From the NCBI GenBank assembly GCA_019694165.1, contig JAIBCL010000011.1:124001-188000 (forward strand): DNA of 64,000 bases, written 5' to 3'. The position numbers and the translations under genes are program-made. The notes beneath the pieces are model-generated. The model had not been told where the DNA came from. It searched no databases and was given only the letters and a program-made list of their open reading frames with translations. The stretch's first letter is position 1, and each line of letters starts with the position of its first letter. The stretch comes from Verrucomicrobiaceae bacterium. Lineage in GTDB: Bacteria > Verrucomicrobiota > Verrucomicrobiia > Verrucomicrobiales > Verrucomicrobiaceae. Shown here piece by piece: positions 27,181-36,391 of the stretch.

Positions 27181-30141
27181 ATGATCCATTCCAGAATTCG
27201 CCATCTGCTGCTCGCAGTCGCGGCGCTGCTGCAAGCAGGCGTCCGCGCGCAGGAGGCTTTCCCCGGGTCTCCGGATACGATCGCCATTGTCCGCAAGGAA
27301 TCCCTCCAGGCTCAGAGCCGCCTCATCCGGGGCGTGGTGACATGCGTGGAAGACAACATGTGCTTCGTGCAAGACGACACGGGAGCGATGGCCGTGCAGC
27401 TCAGCGCCGCCCGCAAGCTGGTGAGCACCGGCGATGAGATCGAGACCGGCGGGCGGATCGTGCAGTTCCAATACGGTCCCCAGCTTCAAGCAGGAGGGCT
27501 GAAAAAATTGGGCAGCAAACCGCTTCCAGAGCCCCAGACCACATCGCTCGCCGCACTCGTCGCCGGAGCCGCCCAGGACCAGCTCGTACGCTTCCGCGCA
27601 TCCGTGCATGACGTGGCGATGGTGGGCAAGGAAGTGCGCCTGCAATTGCTGGCCGAGCCCGGCCCGAACCAGCCGGTCGGCAGCGCGTGGACATTGCTCT
27701 GGTGGCGGCTCGATGCCGCGGTGCCGGCCAGAAGACCCGACGAACTGCTCGATGCGCTCATCGAAGTCACAGGTGTCGCCATGAGGGGATCAGGCGGCAG
27801 GAACCAGTTCACACTCGCCCGGCTGGTGCTGAATTCAGAGACGGACATCAAAGTCATCGAACCAGGCAGCCCGGACATTTTCACCCGTCCGATACGCACC
27901 GTTGCCAGCCTCCGCGCAAAGCCGGAGCCGGATTGCCGGCGGGTCCGCGTGCACGGAACGGTGAGCTATCACTCCGACGCCGGCTGGTTCTATTTTCAGG
28001 ACGAAACCGGCCCTGCACGCGGAGCCAGCCCATTCTTCCTCCAGCTTTCCGCCGACCAGCGCCGGGCCACGCAAAAGAATGAACCGCTCAAACCAGGGGA
28101 CCAGATCGAGCTGGTGGGTGTCCCGTTTCACCGGGAGCATGCTGAGGACTTCATGCCCTGGTTCATGCAGTGTGAATGGCGCGTGACGGGCCGCGCCCGG
28201 CCGCCGCCGTTCGAACCATTGAGGGCATCGAAGATACTGGGCGGCAATCTCGACGGGCGCAGCGTCACGCTCGTCGCCCGCGTGACAGATGCCAGCGTGG
28301 AGAAAAACGCCGCCGGCTTCTACAGCCACCATCTCGCGCTCGACGACGAAGGCACGCCCTTCGGCGTGCTGGTGCAGAAGTCCGCCAAGGGCGACCTGCC
28401 CGTGCAGGCGGGCGACTACGCCCGCATCGACGGTGTCGTGAAAGCCGAGCAGGATGAAAACGGCGTCACGCGGAGCTTCACGCTCAATGCCAATGAACTC
28501 ACCGACATACGGCCCACCACGCGGCCCTGGCATCCCGCGCGGTTGCTGCCCTGGTTGCTGGGCCTGGTCGCCGTCGCGCTGATCACCGGCGCGTGGATTG
28601 CCTCGCTGCGCCGGCAGGTCAGGCAGCAGACAGCGAGGCTCGTGGCGGCCAACGACCAGCTCTCGCGCTTTCAGCAGATCGTGGAGACGAGCACGGACTT
28701 CGTCGCCATGGCCACGCTGGAGAACAAGCCGCTCTACATGAACCCCGCGGGACGCAAGATGCTCGGCATCCCGCTGGATGCAGACCTGACGAAGATCGAC
28801 TTCGAAGAAATCTCCACGCCGGAGGCAAGGCACATGATGATGAAGACGGGCATGCCTCACGCCTTTGCCCACGGGCACTGGTACGCTGAGCTGAACATGC
28901 GGACGCTCGCTGGCGACGAGGTGCCCGTCTCCTTCCTCGGCCTGGTCATCAAGTCTCCGGACGGCACGCCGCAGTACATCTCCAGCATCGCGCGCGACAT
29001 CTCCGAGCGCATGGCGCTTGAGCGACAGTTGCGCGAATCAAACGCCGGCCTGCTGCGCTTCAAGGCCATCGCGGACAACATGAAGGACTTGGTGGCCATG
29101 GCCGATCTCGACAAGAAGACGCTCTACCTGAACACCGCCGGACGCTCCATGCTCGGCATCGGCATGGACGAGGATGCCGTGTCACTCGGCTTCGACAGCA
29201 TCTACACCCGCGAGTCGCTGGACACCTTCGAGCGCGAGGGTTTCGCCCACGCTTTCAAACACGGCCATTGGAACGCCGAGATCACCATGCTCCACCGGAA
29301 CGGGTCGATCGTCCCCGTCGATTTCTCCGGGCTCGTGCTTCGCAATCCCGACGGCAGCCCGCTCTGCATGAGCTGCATCGCGCACGATCTCACGCACCGG
29401 CTTGCGCTCGAAAACCAGCTCCGCGACTCGCTCGAGCACGAGCGCGAACTCAACGCGCTGAAGAGCGGCTTCGTGAACACGATCTCCCATGAGTTCCGCA
29501 CACCGCTCGGCATCATTCTCTTCGCTTCGAGCATGTTGCGGCGGTTCAATCAAACCTTCACTTCCGAAGAGCGCACCGCGCAGCTCGACGCCATCGACGA
29601 GGCCGTGGAGCGGATGAATGAACTCGTCGAACAGTCGCTCAGCCTGGGTCGCGCCGAAGTCGCCGCGCCGAAGAAGACGGCCTTCGACGTTTGCAAGCTC
29701 AGCTCGCGCATCATCGACGAAGTCATGTCCGCCACCTCCCGGCGCTCGCCCATCACGCTCGAATCCGCCGGCACCATGCCCGCCGGGTATTGTGATGAGA
29801 TGATGTTGCGCACGATCCTGGTGAACCTGCTCGGCAACGCCGTGAAATACTCGCCCGCCGGATCGCCCGTCGTGCTCCACGTCCAGCACGATGGCTGCGA
29901 GAAGGCCGTCTTCCGCGTGCGCGACCACGGGGGCGGCCTGAGCGAGGAAGACCTGCCGAAGCTCTTCACCACCTTCCATCGCGGCAAGGCTGTGCAGGAC
30001 ATCCCCGGCTCCGGCCTCGGCCTCGCCATCGTCAAACGCTGCGTCGAAGCCCTCGGCGGAGCCGTCCTCGCGCGCAACGCGGAGGGCGGCGGCGCCGAGT
30101 TCATCGTCGAACTCCCCATCTTCCCGCCTCCACCATCATGA
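27181..30141 (+). CDS. Membrane histidine kinase with extracytoplasmic OB-like region and two PAS domains
   Basis: A 986-residue sensor kinase. It has a signal peptide (IRHLLLAVAALLQAGVRAQ) and an extracytoplasmic region to about residue 450 with repeated OB-like stretches (GVVTCVEDNMCFVQDDTGA, VHGTVSYHSDAGWFYFQDET). A transmembrane helix at about 454-475 is followed by two tandem PAS domains (starting QIVETSTDFVAMATLENKP and AIADNMKDLVAMADLDKKT). HisKA has His770 in TISHEFRTPLG, and HATPase_c includes NLLGNAVKYSPAG and GSGLGLAIV. The stop overlaps the response regulator start as ATGA. The signal sensed is unknown. It lies 188 bp after the RND operon, so control of that operon is possible but unproven. 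Confidence 0.92.
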   Translation: MIHSRIRHLLLAVAALLQAGVRAQEAFPGSPDTIAIVRKESLQAQSRLIRGVVTCVEDNMCFVQDDTGAMAVQLSAARKLVSTGDEIETGGRIVQFQYGPQLQAGGLKKLGSKPLPEPQTTSLAALVAGAAQDQLVRFRASVHDVAMVGKEVRLQLLAEPGPNQPVGSAWTLLWWRLDAAVPARRPDELLDALIEVTGVAMRGSGGRNQFTLARLVLNSETDIKVIEPGSPDIFTRPIRTVASLRAKPEPDCRRVRVHGTVSYHSDAGWFYFQDETGPARGASPFFLQLSADQRRATQKNEPLKPGDQIELVGVPFHREHAEDFMPWFMQCEWRVTGRARPPPFEPLRASKILGGNLDGRSVTLVARVTDASVEKNAAGFYSHHLALDDEGTPFGVLVQKSAKGDLPVQAGDYARIDGVVKAEQDENGVTRSFTLNANELTDIRPTTRPWHPARLLPWLLGLVAVALITGAWIASLRRQVRQQTARLVAANDQLSRFQQIVETSTDFVAMATLENKPLYMNPAGRKMLGIPLDADLTKIDFEEISTPEARHMMMKTGMPHAFAHGHWYAELNMRTLAGDEVPVSFLGLVIKSPDGTPQYISSIARDISERMALERQLRESNAGLLRFKAIADNMKDLVAMADLDKKTLYLNTAGRSMLGIGMDEDAVSLGFDSIYTRESLDTFEREGFAHAFKHGHWNAEITMLHRNGSIVPVDFSGLVLRNPDGSPLCMSCIAHDLTHRLALENQLRDSLEHERELNALKSGFVNTISHEFRTPLGIILFASSMLRRFNQTFTSEERTAQLDAIDEAVERMNELVEQSLSLGRAEVAAPKKTAFDVCKLSSRIIDEVMSATSRRSPITLESAGTMPAGYCDEMMLRTILVNLLGNAVKYSPAGSPVVLHVQHDGCEKAVFRVRDHGGGLSEEDLPKLFTTFHRGKAVQDIPGSGLGLAIVKRCVEALGGAVLARNAEGGGAEFIVELPIFPPPPS

Positions 30142-30770
30142 AAACAGTCCTCATCATCGAAGACGAACCGCACATGCGGATGAACATCGCCATGCTGCTC
30201 AAGCTCGAGGGCTTCAGCGTGCTGGAGGCCGCCAATGGACGCAACGGCGTGGACATGGCGCGCGAGCATGTGCCCGACATCATCCTCTGTGACATAACCA
30301 TGCCTGACATGGACGGCTTCGCCACGCTGAACACCATCCGCGGCACTCCGGCACTGCACTCCGTGCCCTTCATCTTCCTCACCGCACGGGGTGACGCGCG
30401 CGATGTGCGCACCGGCATGAATCTCGGCGCGGATGACTACCTGCCGAAACCCTTCACCACCACCGACCTGCTCAACGCCATCGAGGCGCGCATCGACCGC
30501 GTACAGAAACTGGCCGAGGCCGCGCAGCCTGCGTTCGACTCCGCGGAGCCGCTGGAGCGCCTCGGCGTGACGACCAGCGAGGCGACCGTGCTGCTCTGGA
30601 TGGCACAGGGCAAGAGCAATGCCGAGATCGCCGCCATCGTCGGCTCCAGCCTGGCGACGGTGAAGAAGCATGCGCAGCACATCTTCGACAAGCTCGGCGT
30701 AGACAACCGTGCCAGCGCCATGCTCGTGGCGCGTGACGCCCTCACCGCCGCCCGAAGCGGCGCGCACTGA
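30138..30770 (+). CDS. Response regulator, REC plus LuxR/GerE-type HTH
   Basis: A 210-residue two-component regulator. The receiver domain has the acidic pocket LIIEDEPHMR, phospho-acceptor Asp52 in ILCDITMPDMDG, the FIFLTARGD switch strand and Lys104 in DDYLPKPF. The C-terminal HTH (SEATVLLWMAQGKSNAEIAA, TVKKHAQHIFDKLGV) is of the LuxR/NarL type, but follows a REC domain with OmpR-like spacing. Its start overlaps the kinase stop by four bases, so the pair is translationally coupled. Expected to bind DNA as a dimer when phosphorylated; targets unknown. Confidence 0.93.
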   Translation: MKTVLIIEDEPHMRMNIAMLLKLEGFSVLEAANGRNGVDMAREHVPDIILCDITMPDMDGFATLNTIRGTPALHSVPFIFLTARGDARDVRTGMNLGADDYLPKPFTTTDLLNAIEARIDRVQKLAEAAQPAFDSAEPLERLGVTTSEATVLLWMAQGKSNAEIAAIVGSSLATVKKHAQHIFDKLGVDNRASAMLVARDALTAARSGAH

Positions 30771-30786
30771 CCCAGGCCGGCCTCCT

Positions 30787-32169
30787 TCACTCCCACTCGG
30801 CGCGGTAGGCGCGCGCCAGCAGCGTCACAGGCTGGGTGACGGTTCTGCAGGGATGATCGCGACGATTTGACAGCCCGCACGCGAGCTGCAGATGGCAGCC
30901 GGGATTCGACGTGACGACGACGGGCGACTCCGTCTGTGCGATGCAGCCGAGTTTGCGCTGGAGGAGCTTCGCGCTCTGTTCGGGCTGGGTGATGTTGTAG
31001 ATGCCCGCGCTGCCGCAGCACCAGTTGGACTCTGGCAGCTCGATCAACTCGAGGCCGGGAATCGATTTCAAAATCTCACGCGGTTGAGACACGATCTTCT
31101 GTCCGTGGGCGAGATGGCAAGACTCGTGATACGTCACCCGCTCGATGCCGCAACCGGTCCTGGGTTTGCGCACCCCCGTCTCGGCGAGCCACTCGTGGAT
31201 GTCCTTGAGCTTTGCGTCCCATGCCTTTGCACGCGCGGCGTAACGCGGGTCATCATGCAGCAGGTGGCCGTACTTTTTGAGATGAGAGCCGCAGCCGCCG
31301 GCATTGCTGATGATGGCATCGAGATTCTCCACATCGAACATGTCGAGCTGCCGTCGCGCGAGTTCCTTCGCCAGTTCGACCTCGCCATTGTGCGCATGGA
31401 GGGAGCCGCAGCAGTGCTGATTGCGCGGAGTGACGACCACGCAGCCGTTGGCAAGGAGCACATCGACGGTGTCGCGATTGACATCGGAGAAGGCAAGATC
31501 CTGCACGCAGCCTGTGAGAAGGCCGACGCGATGACGCGGCGGCGGCGATACACCATCGCCCTCGACCGGTGCGATGAGAGAATCCGAAAACTGCGGTGAG
31601 ATGCGAGGCGTCATCGGTTCCAGTTCGCGAAGACGCTCGGGCACGAGATGCAGGAACTGGATGCTGCGCAGCAGCCGGTCCAAGCCCGCTGCCTGCCAGA
31701 GCCAGAGCAGACGACCGACGAAGCGCAGCAGGCGCGGCCGCATGAAGAGCGTCTCGACCGTGAGCCAGCGCCAGAAGCGCCGCTCGCGCCCATTGAGCAC
31801 CCGCACCCGCTCGATCTCGCCGCGTGCCGACTCGAACAGGTCCACGTAGCTCACACCCGCCGGACAGGCAGTCTGGCACGCGAGGCAGCCGAGGCAGTAG
31901 TACATTTCAGCGGCAAATTCCGCGTTCACCGCCGCCTCGTCATCCGCAATGGCGCGCATCAGGGCGATGCGCCCGCGCGGGCTGTTGCGCTCGAGCTTCG
32001 TCTCCATGTAGGTCGGACACGTCGGCAGGCACATGCCGCAGTGCATGCACTGCTGTAGCACGGAGTAGTCGAGGGATTTGAGGAGATTGTCCGCCGCGGC
32101 CATGGACGTGGCTCTATACGACGGGGAATGCGGCGGCTTCCACGGTTTTTCTGCCGGCTGCGGAGTCAC
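30787..32169 (-). CDS. glcF: Glycolate-oxidase-type iron-sulfur subunit (GlcF-like)
   Basis: A protein of up to 460 residues with two 4Fe-4S ferredoxin motifs (CMHCGMCLPTCPTY and CLGCLACQTACPAG) and two CCG domains (NQHCCGSLHAHNG with GGCGSH; NWCCGSAG with NPGCHLQ). This is the architecture of GlcF and LldE-like proteins, which carry electrons from a flavin subunit that oxidises glycolate or lactate. No glcD/glcE homologue is in the window. GTG at 32169 overlaps the previous stop as GTGA with a GGTGAGG just upstream; an ATG at 32103 (MAAADNLLKS) fits the usual family N-terminus and may be the real start. Confidence 0.9.
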   Translation of the reverse strand: MTPQPAEKPWKPPHSPSYRATSMAAADNLLKSLDYSVLQQCMHCGMCLPTCPTYMETKLERNSPRGRIALMRAIADDEAAVNAEFAAEMYYCLGCLACQTACPAGVSYVDLFESARGEIERVRVLNGRERRFWRWLTVETLFMRPRLLRFVGRLLWLWQAAGLDRLLRSIQFLHLVPERLRELEPMTPRISPQFSDSLIAPVEGDGVSPPPRHRVGLLTGCVQDLAFSDVNRDTVDVLLANGCVVVTPRNQHCCGSLHAHNGEVELAKELARRQLDMFDVENLDAIISNAGGCGSHLKKYGHLLHDDPRYAARAKAWDAKLKDIHEWLAETGVRKPRTGCGIERVTYHESCHLAHGQKIVSQPREILKSIPGLELIELPESNWCCGSAGIYNITQPEQSAKLLQRKLGCIAQTESPVVVTSNPGCHLQLACGLSNRRDHPCRTVTQPVTLLARAYRAEWE

Positions 32170-33122
32170 AACCTCACCGGCCCGCGGTTTTGCAGGCAGG
32201 CGGTGAGCCAGCGGGCCAGGTCGGCCACGGACTCGTGCTTCTTGCGCAGCGAGGAGAAGGCGGCCCAGTCCAGCGTGTGCCGCTGGGTGGCGAGCGTGAC
32301 TTTCTGAATGCGCAGCAGGCTGTGCACGGCCTCGAAGGCGGATGCCGAGGTGCCGAGCAATTCGTCCGGCAGAGGGAGTTCATCGAGCTTCGCCAGTTCG
32401 ATGCCGAGCGAGGTGATGCCCACGCCGAACTGGTGGCCGAGATTGCGCAACGCATCGACCAGCGCCTCGTCACTGAGCGGCTCGGCGATGACCAGCTCGC
32501 TCTGGATCGTCCAGCGCGTGGCGCTCAGCGCTTGGAAGAAATCGGCGGCGAAGGTGTCGAGCGTGACGCCGAGCTTGAGCTGCACGCCGGTGAGGTTCAC
32601 CTCGGGGCCGCCGAGATGGCGGCGCAGATCGAGCATGGATTCATCGAAGCGCACGGCATCGTCGGCGGCGGTGTCCACATCCCAGTCGGCGGTGACGAAG
32701 TCCGGCACCTCCCAGTCACCTCCGAGCATGGGCGAGGCGTCGCCGCGGCCGTTGAGCAAAAATGGAAACGCGCCGCGGAACTCCATCAGCCGCTGGTAGA
32801 TGGCGGTCACGCGTTGGAAGCGCAGGCAGGCGGCATCTGAATCAGTGCTGTCGCCCTCGAACAGTCCGCCGCGGCCGTTTATTCCCGATGCAATGAGCTT
32901 CTTCCGCCGCTGGTAGTAGCCCTGGCCTTGATCGACCTTGGCGATCGGCGAGGTAGGATCGTAGGACAGGATGGAGAAGTGATACCGGAGAGTGGCATCA
33001 CTGTATTCATCGCCGAGACGGAGGCGCACGAGGCGGATGAGGTCGGTGCCCTTCACCGCTTCACCCGGATCGGAAGGCAGGAACTCGGGCAGAATGTGGC
33101 GCAGTTGTTCGCGTAGATTCAT
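32166..33122 (-). CDS. Protein of unknown function with N-terminal winged-helix-like segment
   Basis: A 318-residue soluble protein I do not recognise. The first 80 residues (MNLREQLRHILPEFLPSDP, DLIRLVRLRLGDEYSDATLR, YHFSILSYDP) read like a helix-turn-helix or winged-helix unit ending in a GYYQRR wing. The centre is acidic and rich in W/D, and the last third is helical. No transmembrane segment or signal peptide. Its stop overlaps the GTG of the GlcF-like gene, so the two are probably co-translated; a regulator or partner role is possible but only inferred. Confidence 0.75.
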   Translation of the reverse strand: MNLREQLRHILPEFLPSDPGEAVKGTDLIRLVRLRLGDEYSDATLRYHFSILSYDPTSPIAKVDQGQGYYQRRKKLIASGINGRGGLFEGDSTDSDAACLRFQRVTAIYQRLMEFRGAFPFLLNGRGDASPMLGGDWEVPDFVTADWDVDTAADDAVRFDESMLDLRRHLGGPEVNLTGVQLKLGVTLDTFAADFFQALSATRWTIQSELVIAEPLSDEALVDALRNLGHQFGVGITSLGIELAKLDELPLPDELLGTSASAFEAVHSLLRIQKVTLATQRHTLDWAAFSSLRKKHESVADLARWLTACLQNRGPVRL

Positions 33123-33272
33123 CGAGGTCTGCTATTTTTCCGTTTTCACCATTCGACGGCGAGCATGTGAAATGCCGGAGGATTGGTCAAGCACCGAATT
33201 GAGAGCGCATTCAGGGAGAGGATTTCGAAGCACGGCCGCAAGACGACGGCCGCCAGTGTCCGGACCGCGCCG

Positions 33273-33974
33273 TCACTCGGGTTTGATGCGGTAGCGCACG
33301 CGGCGGCTGTTGAGCCAACGCACGCCGAACATGTCCATGGTGGCACGCCAGGCGCGGTTGCCGAAGCCGTACTTGCTCACGCCGTGCACGCGCGGGCGGT
33401 GGTTCACAGGCATTTCGGTCACGCGCCAGCCCATGCTGCCGATGAGAGCCGGTATGAAGCGGTGCATGCCGGTGAAGAGCAGCAGCGCCTCCCGGCACTC
33501 GCGGCGCATGACCTTGAGCGTGCAGCCGGTATCGCGCACGCCATCGCCCACGAAGCGGCTGCGCACGGCGTTCGCCAGCCGGCTTTGCAGGCGCTTGAAG
33601 GCGGTGTCCTTGCGCTTTGCACGGTAGCCGCAGACCAGATCCCACCCCTCGTCGAGCCTGGCCACCAGTGCGGGAATGTCCGCTGGATCGTTCTGCAGAT
33701 CACCGTCGAGCGTGGCGATCACATCTCCGCGCGCCGCGTGGATGCCGGCGTGCATCGCGGCGCTCTGGCCCGCGTTCTTCTCAAAGCACAGCAGCCGCAC
33801 GCGATCCGACTTCCGCACGCGGGCGACGGTCTGGTCGCTCGATCCGTCATCGACGAGCACCAGCTCGTACTCACGTCCCGCTAGGGCTCGCTCGATCTGC
33901 GCCTGCAGCTCGGCGACATTGTCCTCTTCATTGTAAAGCGGCACGACGACGGAGATGGCGGGGGTTGCGGACAT
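33273..33974 (-). CDS. Family 2 glycosyltransferase (dolichyl-phosphate-mannose-synthase-like)
   Basis: A 233-residue cytoplasmic/inner-membrane-surface GT-A transferase. Motifs are SVVVPLYNEEDNV, ELVLVDDGSSDQT, the metal-binding TLDGDLQNDP (DxD-like) and RDTGCTLKVMRRE with the catalytic acidic region, then GVSKYGFGNR. It lacks the C-terminal membrane helices of ArnC/GtrB types, so it resembles short DPM1-like enzymes that make polyprenyl-phosphate sugars. The adjacent GT39-like membrane transferase (33994-35511), 19 bp upstream on the same strand, could use such a lipid-linked donor. Confidence 0.92.
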   Translation of the reverse strand: MSATPAISVVVPLYNEEDNVAELQAQIERALAGREYELVLVDDGSSDQTVARVRKSDRVRLLCFEKNAGQSAAMHAGIHAARGDVIATLDGDLQNDPADIPALVARLDEGWDLVCGYRAKRKDTAFKRLQSRLANAVRSRFVGDGVRDTGCTLKVMRRECREALLLFTGMHRFIPALIGSMGWRVTEMPVNHRPRVHGVSKYGFGNRAWRATMDMFGVRWLNSRRVRYRIKPE

Positions 33975-33993
33975 GCGGCGGGTTCGTGTGATT

Positions 33994-35511
33994 TCACAAG
34001 TCGGGAGGCTGCCATGAGTGGCAAGCGAAGATTTTCACGGTCCGCACGAGATGGCCGCCGTGCATCACCTCGGCGATGGAGACTGCCTGCGCACGGCCCA
34101 GCAACCGCTTGAGTTCCGCGGGAACGGCATGACGTCGCGCGTCGTCAGTGATGAAAATCACGTCGGCACCGCGATCTCGCTCCGCATCCAGTATCTCGCG
34201 GGATGCCGGGCGCCACACGCGCACGTCGGGCGCGGTGCCGGAGCTGGTCCGGACATAAAAGGCCGTCGGCGCGCCGAGCTGCCAGCGGTCCGCCAGGAGG
34301 ATGCAGCGCCGGCCACCGGCCTTCGATGCGGCGGCGATGCCGTCCACGAGCCTTGCGGTTTCACGCCAGCCATTGATCGCACCGGAGGGATCGGCGACAC
34401 ACCAACGCAAGTACGCGCGGCGTGCATCCACTCGCTGCGCGAACGCCCATGGCACGCCCGCTCCGCGCACCTGGTCCGTGCGCACGATGACGAAGCTTTG
34501 CACGGCGGCTAGAATGATCGCCAGCGTGCGGATCGTGACGCGTTTCATCAGGCCCGCCGGCTCGCGGCTCATGGTGAAATGCACGAGGGGCATGATGGCA
34601 AACGCCGCCCACACCGAGAGTCCGGCATCCGGCCACTCGCGCCAGATGCCCCAGAGAAAGTCCAGCACCGCCGGCGGCAGCGCGAACGCGAGGGCAAACG
34701 AGACGCCCGGCTTTTTCCAAAACGACGCGGCATCCGGACGCACCCGACGGACGAACCTGATCAGCAGCCACAAGATCAGCGGCGAGACCAGCAGCAGCCA
34801 CCGGATCACATTCGGCACCAGCCGCAGCTCGGGCGTGTGAATCATCGCTTCCCCGCCCAATGCGCCGCCGCGTGAGATGCGCCACAGGAGCCACAGCATC
34901 GACACCGCCCCCCAGACCGCGACGATACACCAGAAGGGACGGCACGGCCGGGCGTGCCCCCGCAGAGGCGGCGCGATGGCGAGCGCCACGAGCAAGCCGC
35001 CGAGTGCGATCACATTCAGCCCATCCGCAAAGACCAGCGCCACGACCGCGAGGGCCGCGCCCAGCCACGCCGGATGCCAGCGGCTCTTCTCATGCAAACC
35101 CGCGCGCACACACTCGGCGAGGACCGCGTAGCCGGCGAAGGTGGCGAGCGCCGGCGTGAGCGTAACGGCAGCCAGGTTGAAGGCCGGCAGCACATTGATC
35201 ACCACCACGGACCATGCAGCCGTTTGTTCATCGAATATCCTCCTCGCCAGCCGCCAGAAGAACACACTCGCGGCAAATGCGATGAGGGGCGTGAAGTAGC
35301 GCACCCCGAGTTCCGACCAGCCCAGCAACGCGACGCCAGCCCGGCCAAGGGCGGCGAGCACGACGGGCGCATGCGTCCATGCGACCCCGCCCGGCAGCGG
35401 CCCCACGACGGTCAGCGCCTCCGCAGGCGAGAGCTCGCACGTCGGCAGCAGCGCGAAGCGCCAGAGCGTCAGCATGGCGAGTGATGGAAAAAGAAAACGC
35501 TGCCTGTGCAT
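33994..35511 (-). CDS. GT39/ArnT-like multi-pass membrane glycosyltransferase
   Basis: A 505-residue membrane protein. The start at 35511 (MHRQRFLFPSLAM) was chosen because the region upstream is antisense to the LolA-like gene and unconserved. A first loop carries the family-like ELSPAEALTV and PPVVL-type spacing (HAPVVLAAL), followed by about ten hydrophobic helices including ALAVVALVFADGLNVIALGG, LLLVSPLILWLLIRF and TIRTLAIILAAVQSFV. The C-terminal soluble part (RRCILLADRWQLGAPTAFY) resembles dolichyl-P-mannose-protein mannosyltransferases. It is paired with the GT2 gene, suggesting lipid-linked sugar transfer to a cell-surface acceptor. Confidence 0.82.
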   Translation of the reverse strand: MHRQRFLFPSLAMLTLWRFALLPTCELSPAEALTVVGPLPGGVAWTHAPVVLAALGRAGVALLGWSELGVRYFTPLIAFAASVFFWRLARRIFDEQTAAWSVVVINVLPAFNLAAVTLTPALATFAGYAVLAECVRAGLHEKSRWHPAWLGAALAVVALVFADGLNVIALGGLLVALAIAPPLRGHARPCRPFWCIVAVWGAVSMLWLLWRISRGGALGGEAMIHTPELRLVPNVIRWLLLVSPLILWLLIRFVRRVRPDAASFWKKPGVSFALAFALPPAVLDFLWGIWREWPDAGLSVWAAFAIMPLVHFTMSREPAGLMKRVTIRTLAIILAAVQSFVIVRTDQVRGAGVPWAFAQRVDARRAYLRWCVADPSGAINGWRETARLVDGIAAASKAGGRRCILLADRWQLGAPTAFYVRTSSGTAPDVRVWRPASREILDAERDRGADVIFITDDARRHAVPAELKRLLGRAQAVSIAEVMHGGHLVRTVKIFACHSWQPPDL

Positions 35512-35635
35512 GCGAGGGGTTGCGGACCGGCGTGAAGTGCCGCACGATGCCGCGCGCGACTGAATAGTGTCGGGCCGCCCCGTGTCAAAGGCCGCCACGC
35601 ACCATCGCACGATTCCCAGCCCCGCACCTTGTCCC

Positions 35636-36337
35636 ATGAAACACCGCCTTCTTTCCATCCTGCTCGCCGCCTCGGGGGCACTCGCCGCCACCACCCGCGC
35701 CGAGGATGCGCCGCCGACCGGCGAGGAAATCCTCAAGCTCGTCCGTGTGAGCAACGCCCTGCAGAACTACAAGCTCACCGGCACGCTGCGGGATGACCGG
35801 AGCGGCAAATCGGAATCCTTCACCCTGAACATGGAGCAGAACATCATGCGCTTCCGCTTCTCAAACCCGAGCCAGATCGTGCATCTGGACATGACCACCT
35901 CACCGGCTTCGCTCAAATCCGTGCAGGCCGGCGGCTCCGGCGCGGTGCCGCTGGCAAAATACGGCGAGAAGGTGCGCGGCTTCGCGATGAACTATGAAGA
36001 CCTCTCGTTACGCTTCCTCTACTGGCCCGGCGCGAAGCTGCTGGGAGAGGAGAACTACAAGCTGCAAAAATGCTGGAAGGTGCGCGTCACCAGCCCGGAC
36101 AGCGCCACACCCTATGGCACCGTCGATCTGTGGGTGCATCAAGCCAGCGGCGGCATGGCGAAGATGGATGCCTACGATCTCCAGGGCCGCCATGTGAAGC
36201 ACTACGAAGTCTCCAAGATTCAGAAGGTGGATGGAGCCACGATCCTCAAGGAAATGAAGGTCGAGTCCTTCTCACCCGGCAGCACCAAGAGCGAGGGCCG
36301 GACTTACATGACCCTCGACAATCCGGAGCGGAACTGA
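35636..36337 (+). CDS. LolA-like outer-membrane-lipoprotein-sorting family protein
   Basis: A 233-residue exported protein with signal peptide MKHRLLSILLAASGALAATTRA. The body is all beta with alternating strands (YKLTGTLRDDRSGKSESFTL, MRFRFSNPSQIVHLDM, CWKVRVTSPD, GTVDLWVHQASGGMAKMDAY), as in the LolA/LolB half-barrel and the outer-membrane lipoprotein-sorting family of PVC bacteria. The start at 35636 is set by the signal peptide. It precedes the helicase gene by 54 bp on the same strand. A carrier role for lipoproteins is family-based; a true LolA cannot be claimed. Confidence 0.75.
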   Translation: MKHRLLSILLAASGALAATTRAEDAPPTGEEILKLVRVSNALQNYKLTGTLRDDRSGKSESFTLNMEQNIMRFRFSNPSQIVHLDMTTSPASLKSVQAGGSGAVPLAKYGEKVRGFAMNYEDLSLRFLYWPGAKLLGEENYKLQKCWKVRVTSPDSATPYGTVDLWVHQASGGMAKMDAYDLQGRHVKHYEVSKIQKVDGATILKEMKVESFSPGSTKSEGRTYMTLDNPERN

Positions 36338-36391
36338 ACGGGCGACATATCCCGTGCATCCACCCCATTCCTGCGGCATGGACTGCGACAC

